From Chloroflexota bacterium (GTDB lineage Bacteria; Chloroflexota; Anaerolineae; Anaerolineales; Villigracilaceae): a stretch of DNA of 8,565 nt. Where the stretch lies: contig JACPVB010000268.1 in assembly GCA_016191985.1 (NCBI GenBank), forward strand, positions 1 to 8,565. Direction: 5' to 3'. This document shows positions 1 through 5,867 of this stretch, piece after piece. The translations under genes and the position numbers were made by a program. The notes below the pieces were generated by a model. The model saw only the letters and a list, made by a program, of their open reading frames with translations, was not told the DNA's origin and searched no databases. Position 1 is the stretch's first letter; each line of letters begins with the position of its first letter.

Positions 1-1602
1 AATTTCATACCCTGCATCAGCGTGTCGGACTACGCCCATGCCTGGATCTGTCCGAAGGACTCTTTCCAATCTGACGGCTGCTTCGGGGGTCCCATCCGCG
101 ACGATGACCTGTCCTGCATGTTGCGAATATCCCATCCCCACGCCGCCGCCGTGATGAAAGGAGACCCAGGTCGCACCGCCCACAGCGTTGATCAATGCGT
201 TCAATATCGCCCAATCGGAAATGGCGTCTGAGCCGTCTTTCATGGCTTCGGTCTCGCGGTTGGGGGAAGCCACAGAACCTGAATCCAAATGGTCGCGGCC
301 AATAACGATGGGGGCCTTTACTTTTCCACTGGCGACGAGTTCATTGAACATCAGCCCCGCTTTGGCGCGCTCGCCATATCCAAGCCAGCAAATGCGCGAG
401 GGCAATCCCTGGAACGGGACTTTTTCCTTCGCCATCTTCAACCAGCGGTGCAGATGCGCATCTTCTGGGAAAAGCTCCATGATGGCCTGGTCGGTGGTGT
501 AAATATCCTCTTTATCACCGGAGAGCGCCACCCAGCGGAAGGGACCCTTGCCCTCACAAAACAGCGGACGGATGTAAGCCGGCACGAAGCCGGGGAATTC
601 AAAGGCATCATTCACGCCGTTGTTATATGCCTGTTGGCGGATGTTGTTGCCGTAGTCAAACACTTCCGCGCCTTTGCGCTGGAATTCCAGCATGGCCTTC
701 ACATGCGTGGACATGGAGTCCATTGCCATTTTTTTATATTTTTCGGGATTCGTTTTTCGCAATTCATTCGCCGCCGTAATGGACAGACCGGACGGAATAT
801 AAAATAACGCCTCGTGCGCTGAAGTCTGGTCTGTGACCACATCAGGGATGATGCCGCGCGCCGCGAGTTCGGAGTACACGTCCGCCGCGTTGCCGATCAG
901 ACCAATCGAACGCGGCGTTTTATTTTTGACATTTTCCTCCACCAGCGTCATGGCTTCTTCGAGGTTATCCACAACCATATCCACATAGCCAATGGCGCGG
1001 CGTCGTTCGGCGCGTTCGGGGTCTACTTCCACAATTAATCCTACGCCTTCATTCATCGTAATGGACAAAGGCTGTGCGCCGCCCATCCCGCCCAAACCAG
1101 CCGTGAGAACGAACTTGCCTTTGAGCGAACCCCAGCCTTTGAGTTTGGCGAGCGCGCCAAAGGTTTCATAAGTTCCCTGCAAAATTCCCTGCGTGCCAAT
1201 GTAAATCCATGAGCCGGCGGTCATCTGGCCGTACATGATGAGTCCTTTTTTATCCAACTCATCGAATTTCTCCCAGGTGGCCCAGTGTGGAACAAGGTTT
1301 GAATTCGCAATTAAAACCTTGGGAGCGTCCTTATGGCTTTTGAAAACCACCACGGGTTTGCCTGATTGCACAAGCAAAGTTTCATCCTCTTCAAGATTTT
1401 TGAGTGACTCGAGAATCGCATCGAAGGATTCCCAATTGCGGGCGGCCTTGCCCCGTCCGCCGTAGACGACGAGGTCTTCGGGTTTTTCGGCCACTTCGGG
1501 GTCGAGGTTGTTTTGGATCATGCGATAGGCGGCTTCGCTGAGCCAGTTCTTGCAGGTGAGTTGCGTGCCGCGTGGGGCGCGGATGGTGCGAGGTGTGGAC
1601 AT
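1..1602 (-). CDS. hutU: Urocanate hydratase (urocanase), C-terminus cut by window edge
   Basis: Converts urocanate to 4-imidazolone-5-propionate, the second step of histidine degradation, in the cytoplasm with tightly bound NAD+. The frame is open for 534 codons from ATG 1602 to the window edge; the family is about 555 residues, so only about 20 are missing. Visible family motifs are GQMTAGSWIYIGTQG near residue 135, the glycine-rich NAD-binding AGLGGMGGAQP near 170, FCEGKGPFRW (Cys349), the urocanase signature FQGLPSRICW with the catalytic cysteine at 405, and GRDHLDSGSVASPNRETE near 440. Start: AGGAG lies 9 nt before ATG, and MSTPRTIRAPRG is a typical N-terminus. The gene begins 35 bp after the lipoprotein stop with no visible terminator between, so read-through from upstream is possible. 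No hutH, hutI or hutG is seen in the window. The identification is firm. Confidence 0.97.
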   Translation of the reverse strand, partial: MSTPRTIRAPRGTQLTCKNWLSEAAYRMIQNNLDPEVAEKPEDLVVYGGRGKAARNWESFDAILESLKNLEEDETLLVQSGKPVVVFKSHKDAPKVLIANSNLVPHWATWEKFDELDKKGLIMYGQMTAGSWIYIGTQGILQGTYETFGALAKLKGWGSLKGKFVLTAGLGGMGGAQPLSITMNEGVGLIVEVDPERAERRRAIGYVDMVVDNLEEAMTLVEENVKNKTPRSIGLIGNAADVYSELAARGIIPDVVTDQTSAHEALFYIPSGLSITAANELRKTNPEKYKKMAMDSMSTHVKAMLEFQRKGAEVFDYGNNIRQQAYNNGVNDAFEFPGFVPAYIRPLFCEGKGPFRWVALSGDKEDIYTTDQAIMELFPEDAHLHRWLKMAKEKVPFQGLPSRICWLGYGERAKAGLMFNELVASGKVKAPIVIGRDHLDSGSVASPNRETEAMKDGSDAISDWAILNALINAVGGATWVSFHHGGGVGMGYSQHAGQVIVADGTPEAAVRLERVLRTDPGMGVVRHADAGYEI

Positions 1603-1637
1603 GGAAAATGTCTCCTGGAAATTTATTCTATGGCTTT

Positions 1638-2480
1638 CTAATCCGAAACGTTTATGGATTCGACCATTGCATCAAATGTGGGGAGGATTGTATCCCTTAA
1701 TTCCTCGGTGGTTGAGAGCGTGATTGACAACGTCCCGACTCGCACTTTTACGAAGACCTGCTTTTGAAAGATGACGATACCCACACCCTCCAATGTGGTG
1801 GCGGGAGTTTTGGATGTAATCATGCCAATGGGAATTCCGTTGGAAGTGGCGGATATCTCGGTGGATAATAGCTCCAGGCCGGGCAGGGCGACTGGAAGAG
1901 TCGCTGCGATTTCCTTCAAGTCGGTATCATCTTCCAGAGACATGTCATCCTGTTCGTTCCACAGGAAATTGATGTTGGTCACGAAGCCGGTTTCGGCGTG
2001 TCCTTCCTGAATATCGAGGGCAAACAGGCGCAGTTCATCCGGGTTCAGGTTCTCGATGCTGCTCAGGGAGCGTTGGAGGGCCGGGTTCGTTAATTCAGGC
2101 AGCAGCCAGGCATCCAAATATTCCTGCTGATTGATGCGGACCGCAAGCCAGCCTGTTGGGACGCTGATCTCATAACCGGCATTGAAGTCGGCGAAAAGGG
2201 TGTAGCCGTCATCCGCTTTGGTAAGGGCGCTGCCGGAGGAATCTTCTTCGGGGGTGGGAGTGGCGGTTGGTTCCGGCGTGGATGTGGGCGGGGCGGTTGG
2301 GGTTGGAACGGCTTGTTGAGTCTGTGCGAGGGCGGCGGAAACTGTCTCAGCCACCATCATGTCGAGCCGGGTATCAGGCGTCGGCGCGGGCTGCGAAGCG
2401 GCGGGAAGTCCCGGCACAGCACAAGCCAGGATCGTTGTCAAAAGGATCAGGGCGGTAAATAATGCGCGTCGCATGTTCAT
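1638..2480 (-). CDS. Secreted lipoprotein with Pro/Thr-rich linker and a C-terminal globular domain
   Basis: Predicted 280-residue lipoprotein, exported and anchored by lipid on Cys20. The N-terminus is MNMRRAL, then a hydrophobic stretch to the lipobox I-L-A-C. Next are a predicted helix (about 38-56), a Pro/Thr-rich linker (about 58-77: PTPTAPPTSTPEPTATPTP) and a domain of about 180 residues beginning YEISVPTGW. That opening and the alternating strands resemble PsbP/Mog1/DcrB-like lipoprotein domains, but this is inference by appearance only. Start choice: the frame can be opened further at a TTG (2522), but that would bury the signal peptide behind 14 extra residues. ATG 2480 has AAGGA 8 nt upstream; ATG 2489 would have its AAGG too close. 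A hairpin with a T-tract lies just upstream (2505-2540). Function is unknown. Confidence 0.85.
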   Translation of the reverse strand: MNMRRALFTALILLTTILACAVPGLPAASQPAPTPDTRLDMMVAETVSAALAQTQQAVPTPTAPPTSTPEPTATPTPEEDSSGSALTKADDGYTLFADFNAGYEISVPTGWLAVRINQQEYLDAWLLPELTNPALQRSLSSIENLNPDELRLFALDIQEGHAETGFVTNINFLWNEQDDMSLEDDTDLKEIAATLPVALPGLELLSTEISATSNGIPIGMITSKTPATTLEGVGIVIFQKQVFVKVRVGTLSITLSTTEELRDTILPTFDAMVESINVSD

Positions 2481-2504
2481 GGGTTCCATCCTTGGTTGGG
2501 AAAT

Positions 2505-2540
2505 GAAAAAGCCTCCCGACAATTATAGCCGAGAGGCTTT
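2505..2540 (-). terminator. Intrinsic terminator between the Rrf2 gene and the lipoprotein gene
   Basis: On the minus strand an 11-bp stem (AAAGCCTCTCG pairing with CGGGAGGCTTT, one G-U pair) with an 11-nt loop is followed by a run of five T. It begins 20 bp after the rrf2 stop codon and ends about 25 nt before the lipoprotein ATG. The simplest reading is termination of rrf2. Because there is little room for a promoter between it and the next start codon, it may also act as an attenuator in the leader of the lipoprotein gene. Confidence 0.75.
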
Positions 2541-2559
2541 ATGGAGTTGGAATATTATT

Positions 2560-2973
2560 CTATGCAGTGGCCTGTCCCTTTACAAGCATGTCGGCAAAAC
2601 TTGTGCCTTTGAGCCTGTTCACCAGTTCCTCCTGCGCATCGCACCAAACGGGGCGCAGGGGGCAATCGGAATCGAATGCGCACGCGCCTGTATCGCCAAC
2701 GCATTCATTGAGTTGAATGGGGCCATCGATGGCTTCGATCACTTCCAAAAGGGTGATCTCTTTTGGGGTGCGGGCAAGGGTGACGCCGCCGCGCGCTCCG
2801 CGTGAAGTATGCAGTAACCCCGCAATGGATAACTGCGAAACGATCTTGGCGAGGAAGGATGGCGGAATACGCTGTTCCTCCGCAATCATACTCGTTGCTG
2901 TGCGCTGTTCGCCGTTGCGCGCCAGGTGGAGCACAGCGCGGACGGCATAATCTGCTTGACGGGTGATCTGCAT
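2560..2973 (-). CDS. Rrf2-family transcriptional regulator, probable Fe-S cluster sensor
   Basis: A 137-residue DNA-binding regulator of the Rrf2 family (IscR, NsrR, RirA and CymR belong here). The N-terminus MQITRQADYAVRAVLHLA is the family hallmark. A winged helix-turn-helix covers about residues 26-70, including PPSFLAKIVSQLSIAGLL as the recognition region and SRGARGGVTLAR as the wing. Cysteines at 91, 98, 104 and 111 are spaced C-x6-C-x5-C-x6-C; IscR-type sensors use three cysteines here to hold a [2Fe-2S] cluster. That supports, but does not prove, a redox, iron or NO sensor. Start: GAGG lies 6 nt before ATG 2973. A perfect palindrome at 2993-3005, 20 bp upstream of the start codon, is a candidate autoregulatory operator. 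No iron-sulfur assembly gene is next to it, so the regulon cannot be read from context. Confidence 0.93.
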   Translation of the reverse strand: MQITRQADYAVRAVLHLARNGEQRTATSMIAEEQRIPPSFLAKIVSQLSIAGLLHTSRGARGGVTLARTPKEITLLEVIEAIDGPIQLNECVGDTGACAFDSDCPLRPVWCDAQEELVNRLKGTSFADMLVKGQATA

Positions 2974-2992
2974 ACGAACCTCACTTAAAATA

Positions 2993-3005
2993 GGTAAACT
3001 TTACC
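2993..3005. promoter_or_regulatory. Candidate operator upstream of the Rrf2 gene
   Basis: Perfect palindrome GGTAAA-C-TTTACC, with 6-bp arms around one base, centred 26 bp upstream of the Rrf2 start codon. A weak -10-like TATTTT (minus strand, 2987-2992) abuts it, so a protein bound here would block RNA polymerase. Rrf2 regulators commonly autoregulate through such sites. No good -35 box could be placed, so the promoter itself is uncertain. Confidence 0.4.
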
Positions 3006-3051
3006 GACAATCACGATTTTATTGTGCAATCTGTTTCAAGGCAAGTGATAG

Positions 3052-3074
3052 AGGTCATAGATGAATTATGACCT
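3052..3074. repeat. Inverted repeat in the intergenic region before the Rrf2 gene
   Basis: Arms AGGTCATA (3052-3059) and TATGACCT (3067-3074) are perfect reverse complements around 7 bases. It lies about 80 bp upstream of the Rrf2 start codon and about 95 bp beyond the toast-rack stop. It could be an operator or a hairpin. On the plus strand only four T follow, and no gene runs into it on that strand, so a terminator role is unlikely. Confidence 0.5.
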
Positions 3075-3110
3075 TTTACTCTGAATTATAAGGGAGGATT
3101 ATAGGCATTA

Positions 3111-3146
3111 GGAAAAAATCACGCATCACGTAATACGTGATGCGTA
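3111..3146 (-). terminator. Terminator-like perfect palindrome after the toast-rack lipoprotein gene
   Basis: ACGCATCACGTA (3121-3132) and TACGTGATGCGT (3134-3145) are perfect 12-bp arms around a single base. On the minus strand the palindrome is followed after two bases by six T (complement of 3113-3118). It lies 23 bp beyond the stop of the gene at 3169-4017, so it fits an intrinsic terminator for that gene. The innermost pairs must open to form a loop. The unusually perfect symmetry also suits a dispersed palindromic repeat reused as a terminator. Confidence 0.7.
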
Positions 3147-3168
3147 AAGTGTGAAGGATGATGCTGGG

Positions 3169-4017
3169 TTATTTCGTGAGGGTCAGGTTCCCCGCTCCCA
3201 ATTCGATGACAAAGGTCAGCGTTGGGCCTTCGCCTTCTTGTTTGTAGACGTTTCCGCTCTGACTCCAGCCTGAGCCTGCGTTGACATTCGACGCACCGCT
3301 CTGCACTGTGACCACTGCGTCCACCCCTTCGGGGACAATGATGATCATGTTGCTGAATCCGCTTTCGATTTTGATGGAAGCGTCTCTTTGCAAATCACCG
3401 GAGAAATCGAGGGTGTAGTCGCCTGCGCCGGAGGAGAAGTCGAAGATGTTGAAATTGGCGTTGGCAAGCCCTTCCATTTTGACATCGGATGCGCCGGTGG
3501 AATAACTGAAGACCGACATCTCGGTTTGGTTGGGTTCGGAGAAAGCGAGATCCACCTTCGCCGCGCCGTCTTTGATGGTGAGGCTGGTGAGGGAAAGTCC
3601 GCCAAGTTCGAAGGTCCCATCGTATGCGCCAGATTCAACGGTGAGGTTCATGGGCTGGTCGCCGAGCTTGAAATTCCATTCGTTTTTGAGATCGTCAAAG
3701 TTAGGGATGAAATTTACGCCCACATCGCCCATTTTGACTTGAACGTCGCCGCCATCTTCCACTATTTCGGGCTTGAATTCCTTGTAATTGTAGGTGGCTG
3801 TGCCATCCACAAGCGCGCTCCCGCCGGGAGACAGGGTCATTTCGCCTGCACCGAATGAGAGTTGCAGGTTGACTTCGTCCGCATCGGGATAGTCCAGGTT
3901 GATTTTGTCCACAACTTCGGGGCCGGGCTGCGCTCTTTTGGGCAGGTCGATGTTAAATCCGCAGGCCATTGTGGCTAACGCGAGTACCGCGATAAATATG
4001 AAAAGTTTTTGAAACAT
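3169..4017 (-). CDS. Toast-rack family lipoprotein
   Basis: A 282-residue predicted lipoprotein. A hydrophobic signal (MFQKLFIFIAVLALATMAC) ends at lipidated Cys19; the -3 residue is Thr, slightly off consensus. The mature part is dominated by a repeated strand-turn motif, roughly G-A/F-A/G/S-D/K/N-hydrophobic: GAGEMTL (56), GAYDGTF (130), GAAKVDL (151), GASDVKM (175), GAGDYTL (197), GFSNMII (220), GASNVNA (241) and GAGNLTL (274). This ladder indicates a right-handed beta-solenoid of the toast-rack/DUF4097/LiaF-C kind. LVDGTATYNYKEFKPEI (about 69-85) fits the Toast_rack N-terminal domain. The family is linked to cell-envelope stress systems, but no sensor kinase or LiaF partner is present here, so its role is open. 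Start: GAGGAGG lies 8 nt upstream of ATG 4017. That sequence is part of a hairpin (4026-4053). Confidence 0.85.
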   Translation of the reverse strand: MFQKLFIFIAVLALATMACGFNIDLPKRAQPGPEVVDKINLDYPDADEVNLQLSFGAGEMTLSPGGSALVDGTATYNYKEFKPEIVEDGGDVQVKMGDVGVNFIPNFDDLKNEWNFKLGDQPMNLTVESGAYDGTFELGGLSLTSLTIKDGAAKVDLAFSEPNQTEMSVFSYSTGASDVKMEGLANANFNIFDFSSGAGDYTLDFSGDLQRDASIKIESGFSNMIIIVPEGVDAVVTVQSGASNVNAGSGWSQSGNVYKQEGEGPTLTFVIELGAGNLTLTK

Positions 4018-4053
4018 AAGAAAAAACCTCCTCAGGTTAATGCCTGAGAAGGT
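4018..4053 (-). promoter_or_regulatory. Hairpin plus T-tract that contains the toast-rack Shine-Dalgarno
   Basis: Read on the minus strand, ACCTTCTCAGG pairs with CCTGAGGAGGT (10 of 11 pairs) around a 6-nt loop, and six T follow. The form is that of an intrinsic terminator. The right arm includes GAGGAGG, the ribosome binding site of the gene starting at 4017, so the folded RNA would also hide the start site. It may end transcripts from the upstream DinB-like gene, or act as an attenuator or translational switch. The base pairing is seen directly; the function is inferred. Confidence 0.65.
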
Positions 4054-4094
4054 ATACGGCGGAAAGTGGAAAGTGGTTGCAGGGGTCTATCGGA

Positions 4095-4160
4095 ATAGTA
4101 GGGACACAGCGAAACAATTTATCGTCAAAATTATGAAACGACTCGCTGTGTCCCTGCTAT
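4095..4160. repeat. Palindromic repeat element (GTAGGGACACAGC family), intergenic copy
   Basis: Arms at 4095-4112 and 4143-4160 pair over 18 bp with one T-G mismatch (core GTAGGGACACAGC) around a 30-nt loop. The same 13-bp arm occurs three more times inside radA (6813-6825, 6861-6873, 6885-6897). The loop carries TCGTCAAA at 4122-4129, which the radA copy also has at the same offset. It is therefore a member of a dispersed element family. No T-tract follows on either strand, so it is not a classical terminator for the DinB-like gene. Confidence 0.8.
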
Positions 4161-4189
4161 AAATTCAGTTTTCAGACACTTTCCGAGCC

Positions 4190-4630
4190 TTATTGCTGGG
4201 ACAATGCTGTTTCGACTTCATCCAGATGCTCATTCCTATGCAAAGCACGGACGACGAATCTTTTGTTATGGTTATATATTTCTTCCAGCAAATCTTTTGG
4301 GAAATTTTCCAATTGACTGTCTAATTCCTGCGCAGTTTCAATTGCAAGCCTCACCGCCTCTTTCGCAGGGACGGCTGCCCACAACGGCAGGGACAGATCA
4401 TTGACGATAATATCCAGTTCGACAATGGATAATTTGCCGTTTTTCGACGTTTGCTCCAATGTGGCTAACACACGCCTGTCCCAAAACGCCAGGTGGGCAA
4501 AGGCAATTGCCACCGTCCAATGCTCACCGACGCGGGTCTGCATTTGTTCATCCGTGAGGCTGGCGGCTAGCTTTTTGATTCGTTCTGTGCTTGTACGGTT
4601 CAGTTGGTTATAGGTTGGGTCGAGGGACAT
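4190..4630 (-). CDS. DinB-like / DfsB-family four-helix-bundle protein
   Basis: A 146-residue cytoplasmic protein. The stretch GEHWTVAIAFAHLAFWDRRVL (residues 35-55) matches the DinB/maleylpyruvate isomerase N-terminal pattern, W-[ST]-V-x-x-x-x-A-H-L-x-x-W-[DE]. Candidate metal ligands are His46, His131 and His135 (H-x3-H in RALHRNEHLDEVE). The superfamily includes DNA-damage-inducible proteins and thiol transferases; the substrate here is unknown. Start ATG 4630 has AAGG about 8 nt upstream. It begins 9 bp after the mrr stop, and its ribosome binding site overlaps the end of mrr, so the two are probably co-transcribed. GC is high (35 of 60 bases at 4501-4560), unlike mrr, so the pair does not share base composition. 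Confidence 0.8.
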   Translation of the reverse strand: MSLDPTYNQLNRTSTERIKKLAASLTDEQMQTRVGEHWTVAIAFAHLAFWDRRVLATLEQTSKNGKLSIVELDIIVNDLSLPLWAAVPAKEAVRLAIETAQELDSQLENFPKDLLEEIYNHNKRFVVRALHRNEHLDEVETALSQQ

Positions 4631-4639
4631 GGGAATACC

Positions 4640-5551
4640 TTATTCTTCAACAAAATAGTCTGAGTCTATTCTCTTTAATTCATAAGATGCTATCGGATTA
4701 ACCCCAATGTTGTAGTCAATCATCAATTGACTTAATATTTCCCCGTCAATCAATATAATCTTACTGTCAATTCGTGAGGCAAATTCTTTTGCTTCTTTAG
4801 TAAATTCAGAAGTAGTTATAAATATTCCCTTTTTTGCACGCTGGCCTTGTAATGCTCCAGCAAATTTTTGAATTTCTGGACGACCCACTGGATTCTCCCA
4901 CTTTTTAGCTTGGATATAAATAACATCTAATCCAAGTCGGTCTTCATTAATAATTCCATCAATTCCACCATCTCCACTTTTGCCAACGGCTCTACCTGCA
5001 TCTTTACGAGTACCGCCATATCCCATTTTTACAAGAACATCAATGACCAGAGTTTCAAAAAATGAGGGTGAACATTTTTTTACTGTTTGTAATATTTCAT
5101 CCGTTAAGCTTTGTTTGATATTTAGATAAGCGGACTCGATGGCTTCTTCAGGAGTCTGAGAATCATCATCTTTTGTAATGGTTATGTTTTCATCTGAGTC
5201 TTTCTCATGGCGTTCTCTAAATTTTACAAACTCTTCAAATTGGACAAGAAAATTAACGGTGATTCGTTCTGGTGGATTCTTTAGAACCTCTAATCCTCTT
5301 TTAGTGATTTGAAATTTTCCTCTTTCGGGAGCATTTAGCAATTCTGCTTTCCTCAAATATGTCCCTGCCCACCCTACTCGATCATAAAACCTTGTCTTTC
5401 TTGCGCTTGGGAGCATTTCAGTCAATTCAACTTCTGATAAGTTAAATTCTTTTGCCAATCTGTCTGTTGCATCCTTTAGTGAATGTATTTTTTCATCACC
5501 CGTCAATTTAAGTAAAGGAAGCATCAAGGATTGATAATCAGGAATTGTCAT
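4640..5551 (-). CDS. mrr: Mrr-type restriction endonuclease (type IV, modified-DNA directed)
   Basis: A 303-residue protein, nearly the length of E. coli Mrr (304). An N-terminal winged-helix domain (about 1-95, MTIPDYQSLMLPLL..., ending FQITKRGLEVL) is the Mrr_N DNA-recognition module. The linker at about 110-140 is charged. The C-terminal domain is the PD-(D/E)xK nuclease of the Mrr_cat/restriction endonuclease type: SPSFFETLVIDVLVKMGYGG (161-180, Glu166), GDGGIDG (193-199, Asp198) and IQAKKW (213-218, QAK with catalytic Lys216). All catalytic residues are present, so it should be active. Mrr enzymes cut DNA with methylated bases and act as defence against foreign modified DNA. No methyltransferase or specificity gene is adjacent, as expected for a stand-alone type IV enzyme. 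Start: GGGAG lies 6 nt before ATG 5551. The gene is AT-rich (19 G/C of 60 at 4681-4740), suggesting transfer. Confidence 0.93.
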   Translation of the reverse strand: MTIPDYQSLMLPLLKLTGDEKIHSLKDATDRLAKEFNLSEVELTEMLPSARKTRFYDRVGWAGTYLRKAELLNAPERGKFQITKRGLEVLKNPPERITVNFLVQFEEFVKFRERHEKDSDENITITKDDDSQTPEEAIESAYLNIKQSLTDEILQTVKKCSPSFFETLVIDVLVKMGYGGTRKDAGRAVGKSGDGGIDGIINEDRLGLDVIYIQAKKWENPVGRPEIQKFAGALQGQRAKKGIFITTSEFTKEAKEFASRIDSKIILIDGEILSQLMIDYNIGVNPIASYELKRIDSDYFVEE

Positions 5552-5588
5552 AACTTTCTCCCATTTATTTGAATATTATTGATTATTT

Positions 5589-5816
5589 TTATTTAAGTAT
5601 AGCACTATCAACGCCTTGTTTCTGAACCAATTCCCCCAACATCTTCCGCGTGGACTCGGCGACTTCTTCAATCGCTTTATTAAACGCTTCTTCATTGGCT
5701 TTTGACGGCTTTCGATACCCGCTGACCTTCCGCACATATTGCAAGGCGGCTTCCTGAATCTCCTTCTCGGTGACGGGATGATCCATATTTCTAAGGGGTT
5801 TAATACTTCTGCACAT
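5589..5816 (-). CDS. DUF2277 family protein
   Basis: A 75-residue protein opening MCRSIKPLRNMDHPVTEKEI and continuing EAALQYVRKVSGYRKPSKANEEAFNKAIEEVAESTRKML. This is the characteristic DUF2277 sequence, with N-terminal MCR-[NS]-I-K-x-L-[RF]-N, the A-A-L-Q-Y-V-R-K-V-S-G helix and the final helix. It is full length for the family, of unknown function and predicted to be soluble. An overlapping open frame at 5576-5821 is only a shadow. Start: AAAGGT lies about 6 nt before ATG 5816. It lies between radA (46 bp gap) and mrr (37 bp gap) on the same strand without a visible terminator, so shared transcription is likely. This does not reveal its job. Confidence 0.92.
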   Translation of the reverse strand: MCRSIKPLRNMDHPVTEKEIQEAALQYVRKVSGYRKPSKANEEAFNKAIEEVAESTRKMLGELVQKQGVDSAILK

Positions 5817-5831
5817 GGCAATACCTTTCTC

Positions 5832-5867
5832 TTATTACTCGTTACTTATTACTCGTTACTTATTACT
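5832..5867. repeat. 14-bp tandem repeat at the radA 3' end
   Basis: TTATTACTCGTTAC occurs twice in full (5832-5845, 5846-5859), followed by a partial third copy, TTATTACT (5860-5867). The third copy supplies the radA stop codon (TAA on the minus strand, 5863-5865) with a second in-frame TAA directly after it. The array fills most of the 46-bp gap before the DUF2277 ribosome binding site. It is too short and unspaced for CRISPR. Confidence 0.85.

Noticed and set aside
289..807. Long plus-strand open frame of 172 codons
   Set aside because: It lies opposite hutU, whose motifs and ribosome binding site are clear; the plus-strand product shows no family features.
2481..2522. Upstream TTG start extending the Pro/Thr-linker lipoprotein by 14 residues
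   Set aside because: It would place non-signal residues before the signal peptide and start inside the terminator hairpin; ATG 2480 has proper Shine-Dalgarno spacing.
4640..5816. A multi-gene defence island built on mrr with DUF2277 and the DinB-like gene
   Set aside because: DUF2277 and DinB-like proteins are not known defence partners to me, and their base composition differs from mrr; adjacency alone is not enough.
5576..5821. 81-codon minus-strand frame overlapping the DUF2277 gene
   Set aside because: The other frame (5589-5816) encodes a recognised conserved family with a good ribosome binding site; this one is arginine- and proline-rich shadow sequence.
5832..5867. Possible CRISPR array
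   Set aside because: The units are 14 bp with no spacers and no cas genes are near; it is a plain tandem repeat.
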